6,202 bases of DNA from Oscillospiraceae bacterium (GTDB taxonomy: Bacteria > Bacillota_A > Clostridia > Oscillospirales > Ruminococcaceae): NCBI GenBank assembly GCA_017400025.1, contig JAFQAF010000211.1, positions 1 through 6,202 of the forward strand. The letters run 5' to 3'. Shown here one piece after another: positions 1-4,796 of the stretch. A model generated the notes under the pieces. It made no database searches. It saw nothing but the letters and a program-made list of their open reading frames with translations, and was not told where the DNA came from. The position numbers and the translations under genes were made by a program. Each line of letters opens with the position of its first letter. Position 1 is the first letter of the stretch.

Positions 1-124
1 GTGAGAAGCCTTCTTCAACTGTTGCGCCTGGGATTGGAATCATGTCCCATTTTGTGGAGTCAAGACCGCGACGGTCCATAACTGTTTCGAAGTCATATCT
101 TCTTGCGAATTTTGAATATGCCAT
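1..124 (-). CDS. MalY/PatB-type PLP aminotransferase, second tandem copy (5' part only)
   Basis: This is the start of a gene that runs leftward out of the window; 41 codons plus one base are visible. They are identical, base for base, to the first 124 bases of the complete aminotransferase at 418-1644, so the product is presumably the same kind of PLP-dependent C-S lyase/aminotransferase. The visible residues cover only the N-terminal arm (MAYSKFARRYDF...), before any catalytic residue. The ATG at 124-122 is supported by an AAAGGA-like ribosome site at about 137-142 and by identity with the other copy. Its own promoter lies at 188-216. Whether identity continues beyond the edge, and whether this copy is intact, cannot be seen. 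If the window edge is also a contig edge, an assembly effect at a repeat is possible. Confidence 0.8.
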   Translation of the reverse strand, partial: MAYSKFARRYDFETVMDRRGLDSTKWDMIPIPGATVEEGFS

Positions 125-137
125 GGTAGTATACCAT
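123..137 (-). promoter_or_regulatory. Inverted repeat covering the start codon of the partial aminotransferase copy
   Basis: ATGGTA and TACCAT are perfect 6-base arms separated by three bases. In the transcript they would form a small hairpin holding part of the AUG and lying directly after the AAAGGA ribosome site. The complete copy at 418-1644 lacks this hairpin. A role in translation is inference; the three-base loop is tight and the stem is short. Confidence 0.3.
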
Positions 138-149
138 CCTTTCGTAATT

Positions 150-175
150 GTACCGCAGAATTTTTTGGGCGGTAC
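150..175 (-). promoter_or_regulatory. Inverted repeat in the 5' leader of the partial aminotransferase copy
   Basis: GTACCGC (150-156) and GCGGTAC (169-175) are perfect 7-base arms around a 12-base A/T-rich loop. They lie between the predicted transcription start (about 181) and the ribosome site, so they could form an RNA hairpin or act as a DNA operator. No matching structure exists in the leader of the complete copy. The function is unknown. Confidence 0.4.
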
Positions 176-187
176 TGTTCATTTAGA

Positions 188-216
188 ATTATACTCCAAT
201 AGCATTGCTTTGTGAA
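188..216 (-). promoter_or_regulatory. Sigma-A-type promoter for the partial aminotransferase copy
   Basis: Read on the minus strand, TTCACA (216-211) and a perfect TATAAT (193-188) are separated by 17 bases. This gives a start near 181 and a leader of about 57 bases before the ATG at 124. Spacing and the -10 box are ideal. The aligned position upstream of the complete copy has TACAAT with a poor -35, so this promoter looks like the stronger of the two. Confidence 0.7.
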
Positions 217-368
217 TAGATAAAAGGAAAAATCTACAAATTGATTAATTAAGTTGAAAATTTTTGTGCACTTTTAAAAGAATAATTACACCAAATTTTT
301 ACAAAAGCCTATTGACAACAAAAATCTATAAAAAAACAGCTGCCGTGAGAAAAAAATACAAAAAAAAA

Positions 369-392
369 AGAGGTGCGCTTTTGCGCACCTCT
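369..392 (-). terminator. Intrinsic terminator of the complete aminotransferase gene
   Basis: A perfect 10-bp stem (AGAGGTGCGC / GCGCACCTCT) closes a TTTT loop. On the minus strand it is followed by an uninterrupted U run encoded by the A tract at 360-368. It begins 25 bases after the stop codon at 418-420, and a further small repeat (TTGAC/GTCAA, 400-413) lies between. It should separate the transcripts of the two tandem aminotransferase copies. Confidence 0.92.
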
Positions 393-417
393 CAAGGTAT
401 TGACTTGGGTCAACAGA

Positions 418-1644
418 TTACCATTCAGCGTTGATAACGTATTTTGTAAGTCTGTCGAATGCTTCAACAACGGAGCTGTGTGGGCAAGCGAAGTTGAAAC
501 GAGCATGGCATGGACCATGGAATGGACGGCCGTCCTGGCAGATAACGCCAACGGATACACATTTTTTCAGTACTTCGTCCATTGTTTTGCCGCGTTCTTC
601 ACAGAATTTTGTCCAGTCAAGGAACATTACGTATGTACCCTGTGGTTTCTGTGTTGTTACGAGGCCGCCCCATGTCTGCATTACATCGTAAGCATGCTGC
701 TGGTTGCTTCTGATAACGTCGAGAAGTTTGTCAACATATTCAGCACCTTCGTTGTAAGCGCCTACGAGAGCGTGTACAGACAGGATGTTTGGCTGGTTGT
801 AGTGTGTCTGAGCTGCCAGTTCACGGCATTTTTCACGGCATTCTTTGTTGTGGATAACAGAGTATGCACCTACGAGACCTGCAAGGTTGAATGTTTTTGT
901 ACATGCGTACATTGCAGATACTTTGTCTTTAGCCAGTTCGGAAACTGACCATGCTGGTGTGTGGTGACCTTCCATGATGAAGTCGGACCAGATTTCGTCG
1001 GAGATGATCTTAACGTCATGTTTAACCATCAGTTCTACGAATGCCTGGATTTCCCATGGTTCCCAAACACGGCCTGTTGGGTTATGAGGGTTACAGAAGA
1101 TAGCTACTTTGATGTTGTTTTCAACAACTTTCTTTTCCATATCTTCGAAGTCCATTCTGTATGTGCCTTCTTCGTCTTTAACGAGTTCGGACAGAACGAT
1201 TGTACGTTTTGCAGCGTTAACTGTACCTGTGAAGCCGATGTATGTTGGGCTGTGCAGCAGAACTGGATCGCCTTCGTTTGTGTAAACGCGGATAACGTTG
1301 GAAACACCACCGAGAACGGAGTTTTCGTAGGAGATTACATCGTTGTCTTCGATTTCAACATGGTTTCTTTCTCTGTGCCATTTTTTGATAGCATCGTAGA
1401 AACCTGTGCCTTCAAGACCAAAGTAACCCATAGCTGGGGAAGCGAACAGACGAGCCTGGATAGCGTCGATTACGCATGGAGCTGTTGGGAAGTCCATGTC
1501 AGCAACCCACATTGGAATGTGTGAGAAGCCTTCTTCAACTGTTGCGCCTGGGATTGGAATCATGTCCCATTTTGTGGAGTCAAGACCGCGACGGTCCATA
1601 ACTGTTTCGAAGTCATATCTTCTTGCGAATTTTGAATATGCCAT
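418..1644 (-). CDS. MalY/PatB-family PLP-dependent aminotransferase / cystathionine beta-lyase
   Basis: A 408-residue fold-type I PLP enzyme of full family length, expected in the cytoplasm. MalY/PatB proteins mostly cleave C-S bonds of cystathionine or cysteine conjugates (beta-elimination to pyruvate, ammonia and a thiol), and some act as aminotransferases. Visible signatures, in order, are PMWVADMDF (about 44-52), NPHNPTGRVW (185-194), SDEIWSD (215-221, with the cofactor-ring Asp216), TKTFNLAGL (249-257, Schiff-base Lys250) and HARFNFACPH (380-389, likely carboxylate-binding Arg382). The ATG at 1644 is preceded by AAAGGA and AAGG elements. Codon choice is strongly biased (early prolines CCA, early valines GTT or GTA, no GTG), unlike the neighbouring genes, which suggests high expression. 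A second copy follows immediately downstream on the same strand. The exact substrate is not determinable. Confidence 0.92.
   Translation of the reverse strand: MAYSKFARRYDFETVMDRRGLDSTKWDMIPIPGATVEEGFSHIPMWVADMDFPTAPCVIDAIQARLFASPAMGYFGLEGTGFYDAIKKWHRERNHVEIEDNDVISYENSVLGGVSNVIRVYTNEGDPVLLHSPTYIGFTGTVNAAKRTIVLSELVKDEEGTYRMDFEDMEKKVVENNIKVAIFCNPHNPTGRVWEPWEIQAFVELMVKHDVKIISDEIWSDFIMEGHHTPAWSVSELAKDKVSAMYACTKTFNLAGLVGAYSVIHNKECREKCRELAAQTHYNQPNILSVHALVGAYNEGAEYVDKLLDVIRSNQQHAYDVMQTWGGLVTTQKPQGTYVMFLDWTKFCEERGKTMDEVLKKCVSVGVICQDGRPFHGPCHARFNFACPHSSVVEAFDRLTKYVINAEW
1521..1644 (-). repeat. 124-bp exact repeat (second instance at 1-124)
   Basis: The first 124 coding bases of the complete aminotransferase recur without a single difference at 1-124 in the same orientation, about 1.5 kb apart. 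The match ends exactly at the A of the start codon on the 5' side; on the 3' side it is cut by the window edge, so the true length is unknown. It marks a tandem gene duplication. Confidence 0.95.
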
Positions 1645-1703
1645 AATTGTTTACCTTGTCCTTTCGTTTTTTCGTGGCAGGTAAAGCCACTTCATTTGAT
1701 GTC

Positions 1704-1732
1704 ATTGTACTATAAATTTAGCGATAAGAAAA
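1704..1732 (-). promoter_or_regulatory. Candidate promoter of the complete aminotransferase gene
   Basis: Minus-strand TACAAT (1709-1704) aligns with the TATAAT of the other copy when the two upstream regions are compared. Seventeen bases away is only TTTTCT (1732-1727), a poor -35. An overlapping TATAGT (1714-1709) is an alternative -10. The leader would be about 55 bases. The -35 is weak enough that the site may need an activator or may be misplaced. Confidence 0.4.
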
Positions 1733-1744
1733 GATACCAGAAAT

Positions 1745-1777
1745 AAAATCTACAGTTTGATTAAAACTGTAGATTTT
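1745..1777 (-). terminator. Long AT-rich hairpin between peptidase and aminotransferase; possible terminator
   Basis: AAAATCTACAGTTT (1745-1758) and its exact complement (1764-1777) form a perfect 14-bp stem around a five-base loop. On the minus strand it is followed by TTTTATTTC, so it can serve as an intrinsic terminator for the peptidase gene ending at 1900. On the plus strand it is followed by a T run, but no plus-strand gene leads into it. The sequence also overlaps a block shared with the region upstream of the second aminotransferase copy (228-270), where the perfect hairpin is absent, so a regulatory role for the aminotransferase gene is the alternative. Confidence 0.55.
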
Positions 1778-1877
1778 TTTTGTGCAAATTAAATATTGCT
1801 ATTATGTTTTGTTAATACTTTATTCATTTTTGCTTAAATTTTACATAAATTTATCGATTAATCAAAAATAAAACAGA

Positions 1878-1894
1878 GTTTTCTTTGGGAAAAC
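1878..1894 (-). terminator. Small hairpin just after the peptidase stop
   Basis: GTTTTC (1878-1883) and GAAAAC (1889-1894) form a 6-bp stem with a five-base loop, five bases beyond the peptidase stop codon. On the minus strand a T-rich stretch (TCTGTTTTATTTTTG) follows. The stem is short and AT-rich, so termination here is probably leaky. The rest of 1782-1877 is AT-rich DNA in which I see no gene. Confidence 0.4.
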
Positions 1895-1899
1895 ATTGT

Positions 1900-3045
1900 T
1901 TAAAAAATATCAAAGTAGCGGCCTATAAATGCGCCTGCTATCTTTGCACCCACCGGCAGACTGGCAATTTCCAGCCATTCACCGCGGGTGTGCGCGCCCC
2001 GTCCCCGGCACAGGCCCAGGCATACAGCAGGCACGCCCTGGCTCAGCGGAGTGTTGCAGTCTGTGCTGCTGGCACCGGTGCCGCATCTGATGCCGGTGAA
2101 TGCATAGCTGATTTCCTTTGCGGTTTCAGTCAGCTGTGCAAGGGCTTCTTCGTCCACAGCGCCTTTGCAGGGGCGTTTGCCCAGAATTTCCACGTTCACT
2201 TCCACACCCATGCTGCGGTAGCTTTCGCATACGGAATTGAAGAATTTTTCCATTATGGCCAGACTTTCCATATTGTCAGAACGGTATTCATACAGCATTT
2301 TTGCGTTCTGGGCAATGGTGTTCACGCTGGTGCCGCCTTCAATTGTGCCCACGTTGTAGGTTGTTTTGCCCATAGGCGGAACTTTTATTGTATATAATGT
2401 ATTTATCATAGAGGCCAGGAAGGCTATGGCGTTTCTGTTGCCGAAGTTGCCGTAGCTGTGGCCGCCTTCGGTCTTTATTTCCACGCTGTAGCGGTGGCTG
2501 CCCACGGCATCGTTGCACACAAAGCCGAAGGTGCCGTCAAAGGAGATGAATTCCTTTATTCTTCCTTTGTAGTCTTCCATTATCTGGCGGCTGCCTTTCA
2601 GATTGCCCAGCCCTTCCTCACCACTGTTTGCCACAATCAGCAGGCCGGTTTTCGGTGTCAGCCTGTTTTCCAGTATGTAGCGTGCAATCAGCAGCAGGGC
2701 TGTCACGTTGGCGGTGTCGTCACTTATGCCCGGGCAGTAGATTCTGCCGTCACGCACTTCCAGCGGCAGCGGTGTTTCATCCGGGAAAACCACGTCGGTG
2801 TGGGCCATAAATACCACTATTTCATCACAGCCTTCACAGTTCAGCGGCAGCACACAGTTCAGGGCACTGTCTATATAGCTGTCTGTGCCGCCGTAGCGGT
2901 CAAAATATTCCTTTACCCACTGTGCACGCTTTTCTTCTTTGTTGGACGGTGCAGGTATCTGTGCCAGTTCCACTGTGGTGTCATAATGGAACTGCCTGTT
3001 TTCTTCCAGGTATGCCTGCAATCTTTCACTGAGAGCAATATTCAT
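1900..3045 (-). CDS. M20-family zinc metallopeptidase
   Basis: A 381-residue cytoplasmic metallohydrolase of the M20 peptidase superfamily (relatives of peptidase T, ArgE and DapE), which usually cleave amino-terminal residues, dipeptides or N-acyl amino acids with two zinc ions. The expected metal and catalytic positions are present: AHTDVV (His82, Asp84), GISDD (bridging Asp109 or Asp110), NSGEEG (general base Glu143, metal Glu144), SFDGT (Asp170) and GAHTRGEWLEI (His352). The STDCN segment (327-331) and the GGHS segment (194-197), typical of the lid/dimerisation domain, are also seen. The length is normal and there is no signal peptide, so it is likely intracellular. The ATG at 3045 has AAGGAG at 3058-3053, seven bases upstream. 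It appears monocistronic and is divergent from the acetyltransferase gene. The family assignment is firm; the substrate is unknown. Confidence 0.93.
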   Translation of the reverse strand: MNIALSERLQAYLEENRQFHYDTTVELAQIPAPSNKEEKRAQWVKEYFDRYGGTDSYIDSALNCVLPLNCEGCDEIVVFMAHTDVVFPDETPLPLEVRDGRIYCPGISDDTANVTALLLIARYILENRLTPKTGLLIVANSGEEGLGNLKGSRQIMEDYKGRIKEFISFDGTFGFVCNDAVGSHRYSVEIKTEGGHSYGNFGNRNAIAFLASMINTLYTIKVPPMGKTTYNVGTIEGGTSVNTIAQNAKMLYEYRSDNMESLAIMEKFFNSVCESYRSMGVEVNVEILGKRPCKGAVDEEALAQLTETAKEISYAFTGIRCGTGASSTDCNTPLSQGVPAVCLGLCRGRGAHTRGEWLEIASLPVGAKIAGAFIGRYFDIF

Positions 3046-3076
3046 ATAAATTCTCCTTGAAGTATGTTTTTGTTTT

Positions 3077-3105
3077 ATTGTATCACAAAAAAATTTTTTT
3101 GTACC
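3077..3105 (-). promoter_or_regulatory. Candidate promoter of the M20 peptidase gene
   Basis: Minus-strand TACAAT (3082-3077) is a good -10 box about 32 bases upstream of the start codon. At 17 bases further upstream there is only GGTACA (3105-3100), a weak -35. The spacer is largely filled by the palindrome at 3085-3102. The -10 is plausible; the -35 is doubtful. Confidence 0.4.
3085..3102. repeat. Perfect 18-bp palindrome with A7T7 core
   Basis: ACAAAAAAATTTTTTTGT is fully self-complementary. It lies between the candidate -10 and -35 of the peptidase promoter. A tracts of this size bend or stiffen DNA, and the palindrome could also be an operator. It may be no more than AT-rich intergenic sequence. 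Confidence 0.5.
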
Positions 3106-3178
3106 GCATAATGTTAAATTTCCCCTTGAACATTGGAAAACTGCCTGTTAAAACATACTTGGGTGCAAGGATTAATTA

Positions 3179-3207
3179 TTGCAAAAAAATCTGATTTATA
3201 TTAAAAT
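3179..3207 (+). promoter_or_regulatory. Promoter of the GNAT/MBL gene pair
   Basis: TTGCAA (3179-3184), a 17-base spacer and TAAAAT (3202-3207) form a reasonable sigma-A promoter, giving a leader of about 28 bases before the ATG at 3241. The -35 is part of a TGCAA-N10-TTGCA inverted repeat (3164-3183) that could bind a regulator. Confidence 0.6.
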
Positions 3208-3240
3208 CAAGCTGAACACTGTTCTGAAAGGAGAAGTATT

Positions 3241-3756
3241 ATGGCTTTGCAGTTAAAAAAGACAGATTCTGTTACAAAGGAAGCCCTGGACAGATTCACT
3301 GCAGGGTGGCAGGGTGAAGAGATAATACCGTCCACTTTACAGAAATACACCGGGGATATGGCAGAGTTTGCACAGCTTGTGGAAACTATGGAAAAAGACC
3401 CGCCGCGCCTGCTGGTAAACAGCACACTGTGGTTTCTCACAGAAGGCGAGGAAATTCTGGGTGCAATAGAACTGCGCCATTTTCTCAACACCGGCCTGGC
3501 ACGTTACGGCGGCCACGTAGGCTATGGTGTGGTGCCTGCCCACCGTGGCCACGGCTATGGACGGCAGATGCTGAAAATGATAAACGATGAAGCCGCAAAG
3601 CTGGGTATTTCCAGCCTGCTGATATGCTGTCTGGAAGAAAACATCGCCAGTGCAAAAACAATCCTCAACGCCGGCGGCACATTCGGTGACGAGGTGAGCG
3701 TAATCCGCGGCGGCGTGACAAAAACAGGCCAGAGATACTGGCTGGATGTAAAATAG
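3241..3756 (+). CDS. GNAT-family N-acetyltransferase
   Basis: A 171-residue cytoplasmic protein of the GCN5-related acetyltransferase fold, which transfers acetyl from acetyl-CoA to an amine. The acetyl-CoA loop is visible as VPAHRGHGYG (98-107), matching the R-x-x-G-x-G pattern at Arg102/Gly105/Gly107. It follows the strand GGHVGYGVV (90-98). An upstream segment, IELRHFLNTGL (76-86), resembles the predicted acetyltransferases grouped as COG3981. The later ENIASAKTILNAGG (133-146) is the usual GNAT Asn/Ala helix. The length is normal for a single domain. AAAGGAG at 3227-3233 lies seven bases before the ATG, which fixes the start. It is the first gene of a likely two-gene operon with the MBL hydrolase 53 bases downstream. 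The acceptor substrate cannot be deduced. Confidence 0.9.
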   Translation: MALQLKKTDSVTKEALDRFTAGWQGEEIIPSTLQKYTGDMAEFAQLVETMEKDPPRLLVNSTLWFLTEGEEILGAIELRHFLNTGLARYGGHVGYGVVPAHRGHGYGRQMLKMINDEAAKLGISSLLICCLEENIASAKTILNAGGTFGDEVSVIRGGVTKTGQRYWLDVK

Positions 3757-3757
3757 T

Positions 3758-3787
3758 TATATAAAAGTATATAAAATATATAATAAA
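3758..3787 (+). repeat. Short AT-rich tandem repeat between the GNAT and MBL genes
   Basis: TATATAAAA occurs at 3758-3766 and again at 3768-3776, followed by the related TATATAATAAA at 3777-3787, giving a period of about ten bases. It contains a perfect TATAAT (3779-3784), but no convincing -35 lies 16-18 bases upstream. An internal promoter for the MBL gene is possible but not well supported. Confidence 0.45.
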
Positions 3788-3809
3788 TATTTCAGGGGTG
3801 AAATAATTT

Positions 3810-4547
3810 ATGGAAAATATTGAACTGAAGCTGGTGAAAGTTTCGGACAGGCTGTATTATCTGCCTCACTATGAAAAAAATGACTGGTGTACCATTGGTC
3901 TGGTAATCGGCGAAAAGCATACCCTTATGCTGGACTCCGGTGCCAGCGGCCGCCACGTGGAAATGTTCTTAAAACAGCTGGAGGAAAACGGCCTGCCAAA
4001 GCCGGACCTCTGTGTGCTGACACACTGGCACTGGGACCATACATACGGCCTGGCACATCTGCAGGGGGTTACTTCCTTTGCCACAAAGCGGACCAATGAG
4101 CTGCTGCGCAGAATGCAGGACTGGGGCTGGTCTGACGAAGAGATGAAACAGAGAATATCCACAGGTGAAGACCTGGCTTTCTCATATCCACATATCAATG
4201 ACGAATATCCGGACAAAAGCCTGATTAAAATCGCCACAGCCTCTGTGGAATATACAGACAGGCTGAAAATTGACCTGGGCGGCGTTACAGTAAAGCTGAA
4301 AGCGGTGGAAAACTCCCACAGCTATGACTGTGCAGTGGCCTATATTCCGGAAGAAAAATGCATTTTCCTGGGGGATATACATTACGAAGACCTGCTGCCG
4401 GAAAAACCGCTGTACTATGCAGACAGCCACGCAAAACTGGTTACCGCATTGCGCAAATTTGATTTTGACAAGGTGCTTTCCGGCCATCAGCTGCTTATGT
4501 CAAATGTGGACCTTTACGCACAGCTGGCACAGGTGGAAACCGTATAG
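3810..4547 (+). CDS. Metallo-beta-lactamase-fold hydrolase
   Basis: A 245-residue MBL-superfamily metal-dependent hydrolase without a signal peptide, so probably cytoplasmic. The full metal-binding set is visible: THWHWDH (71-77, His72/His74/Asp76/His77), His170 in ENSHSYD, Asp189 in FLGDIHY and His226 in LSGHQ. An LDSG segment (41-44) precedes the active site, as is normal for the fold. The length fits glyoxalase II-like, lactonase-like and many uncharacterised members, and nothing in the sequence picks one out. The ATG at 3810 is preceded by GGGGTG (3795-3800), a less common but acceptable ribosome site nine bases away. It probably shares a transcript with the GNAT gene, which hints at a joint role in modifying a small molecule. 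That link is inference from position only. Confidence 0.92.
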   Translation: MENIELKLVKVSDRLYYLPHYEKNDWCTIGLVIGEKHTLMLDSGASGRHVEMFLKQLEENGLPKPDLCVLTHWHWDHTYGLAHLQGVTSFATKRTNELLRRMQDWGWSDEEMKQRISTGEDLAFSYPHINDEYPDKSLIKIATASVEYTDRLKIDLGGVTVKLKAVENSHSYDCAVAYIPEEKCIFLGDIHYEDLLPEKPLYYADSHAKLVTALRKFDFDKVLSGHQLLMSNVDLYAQLAQVETV

Positions 4548-4582
4548 ATAAAACTGAACAGTTCACCGGGTATTCCGGGTGT

Positions 4583-4616
4583 AAAGAGGGTGCAGACAAT
4601 GCATCCTCTTTTGTTG
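4583..4616 (+). terminator. Intrinsic terminator after the MBL gene
   Basis: AAAGAGGGTGCA (4583-4594) pairs with TGCATCCTCTTT (4600-4611) through 12 base pairs, including one G-U, around a GACAA loop. It is followed by TTTTGTTGT. It lies 36 bases after the MBL stop codon and should end the GNAT/MBL transcript. Confidence 0.85.
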
Positions 4617-4647
4617 TGTATGGCCTGCAAACATATATTACACTTTG

Positions 4648-4665
4648 CCGTTTTGTGTAAAACGG
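4648..4665. repeat. Inverted repeat upstream of the RND promoter
   Basis: CCGTTTT (4648-4654) and AAAACGG (4659-4665) form perfect 7-base arms with a GTGT loop. An alternative, mutually exclusive pairing is TTACAC (4638-4643) with GTGTAA (4655-4660). TGTAAAAC is also directly repeated at 4656-4663 and 4668-4675, twelve bases apart. The element lies between the MBL terminator and the RND promoter; its function is unknown. Confidence 0.4.
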
Positions 4666-4699
4666 TTTGTAAAACTATTGTGAAAAAAAGCTAAATACA

Positions 4700-4728
4700 T
4701 TGATATTTTTATTATTGTATAGTATTAT
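4700..4728 (+). promoter_or_regulatory. Promoter of the RND transporter gene
   Basis: TTGATA (4700-4705), a 17-base spacer and TATTAT (4723-4728) match the sigma-A consensus at 5/6 positions each. The predicted start is near 4735, giving a leader of about 62 bases. The palindromic operator begins at the predicted +1. Confidence 0.7.
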
Positions 4729-4735
4729 TTTAATG

Positions 4736-4753
4736 TCCGACCACTTGGTCGGA
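4736..4753. promoter_or_regulatory. TetR-type palindromic operator of the RND gene
   Basis: TCCGACCACTTGGTCGGA is a perfect inverted repeat of 8-base arms with a two-base centre, standing out as G/C-rich in an AT-rich intergenic region. It covers about +1 to +18 of the predicted transcript, where a bound dimer would block transcription. Size, symmetry and position next to an efflux-type gene are typical of TetR-family repressors. No regulator gene lies in the window, so the binding protein is inferred. Confidence 0.7.
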
Positions 4754-4796
4754 TTAAAGTTGTTTTAAATATATTACATATATTCAAGGAGTATTT

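Noticed and set aside
1..124. Interpretation of the direct repeat as an insertion sequence or transposon end
   Set aside because: The repeated bases are the protein-coding start of an aminotransferase in direct orientation; there is no transposase, terminal inverted repeat or target duplication.
271..280. CTTTTAAAAG palindrome upstream of the left aminotransferase promoter
   Set aside because: A 10-base palindrome of mostly A and T is expected by chance in such AT-rich DNA.
312..332. Plus-strand TTGACA followed by TATAAA
   Set aside because: The two boxes are separated by only nine bases and no plus-strand gene follows, so it is not a working promoter pair.
400..413. TTGAC/GTCAA inverted repeat just after the aminotransferase stop
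   Set aside because: A five-base stem with no U run; the strong terminator at 369-392 explains the 3' end, so this is treated as incidental.
373..1524. Long plus-strand open frames (373-948 and 961-1524) opposite the aminotransferase
   Set aside because: They are antisense shadows of a strongly codon-biased gene. Their translations are rich in Cys, Phe and Val without any family motif, and they have no ribosome site, while the minus-strand frame carries all the PLP-enzyme motifs.
1885..3060. Plus-strand frames opposite the M20 peptidase (1885-2397, 2458-3060, 2628-2810)
   Set aside because: Low-complexity antisense translations with no recognisable domain or ribosome site; the complete set of M20 metal ligands is on the minus strand.
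4555..4565. TGAACAGTTCA palindrome after the MBL stop codon
   Set aside because: Only 11 bases, inside the 3' untranslated stretch before a good terminator, and with no promoter next to it to be regulated.
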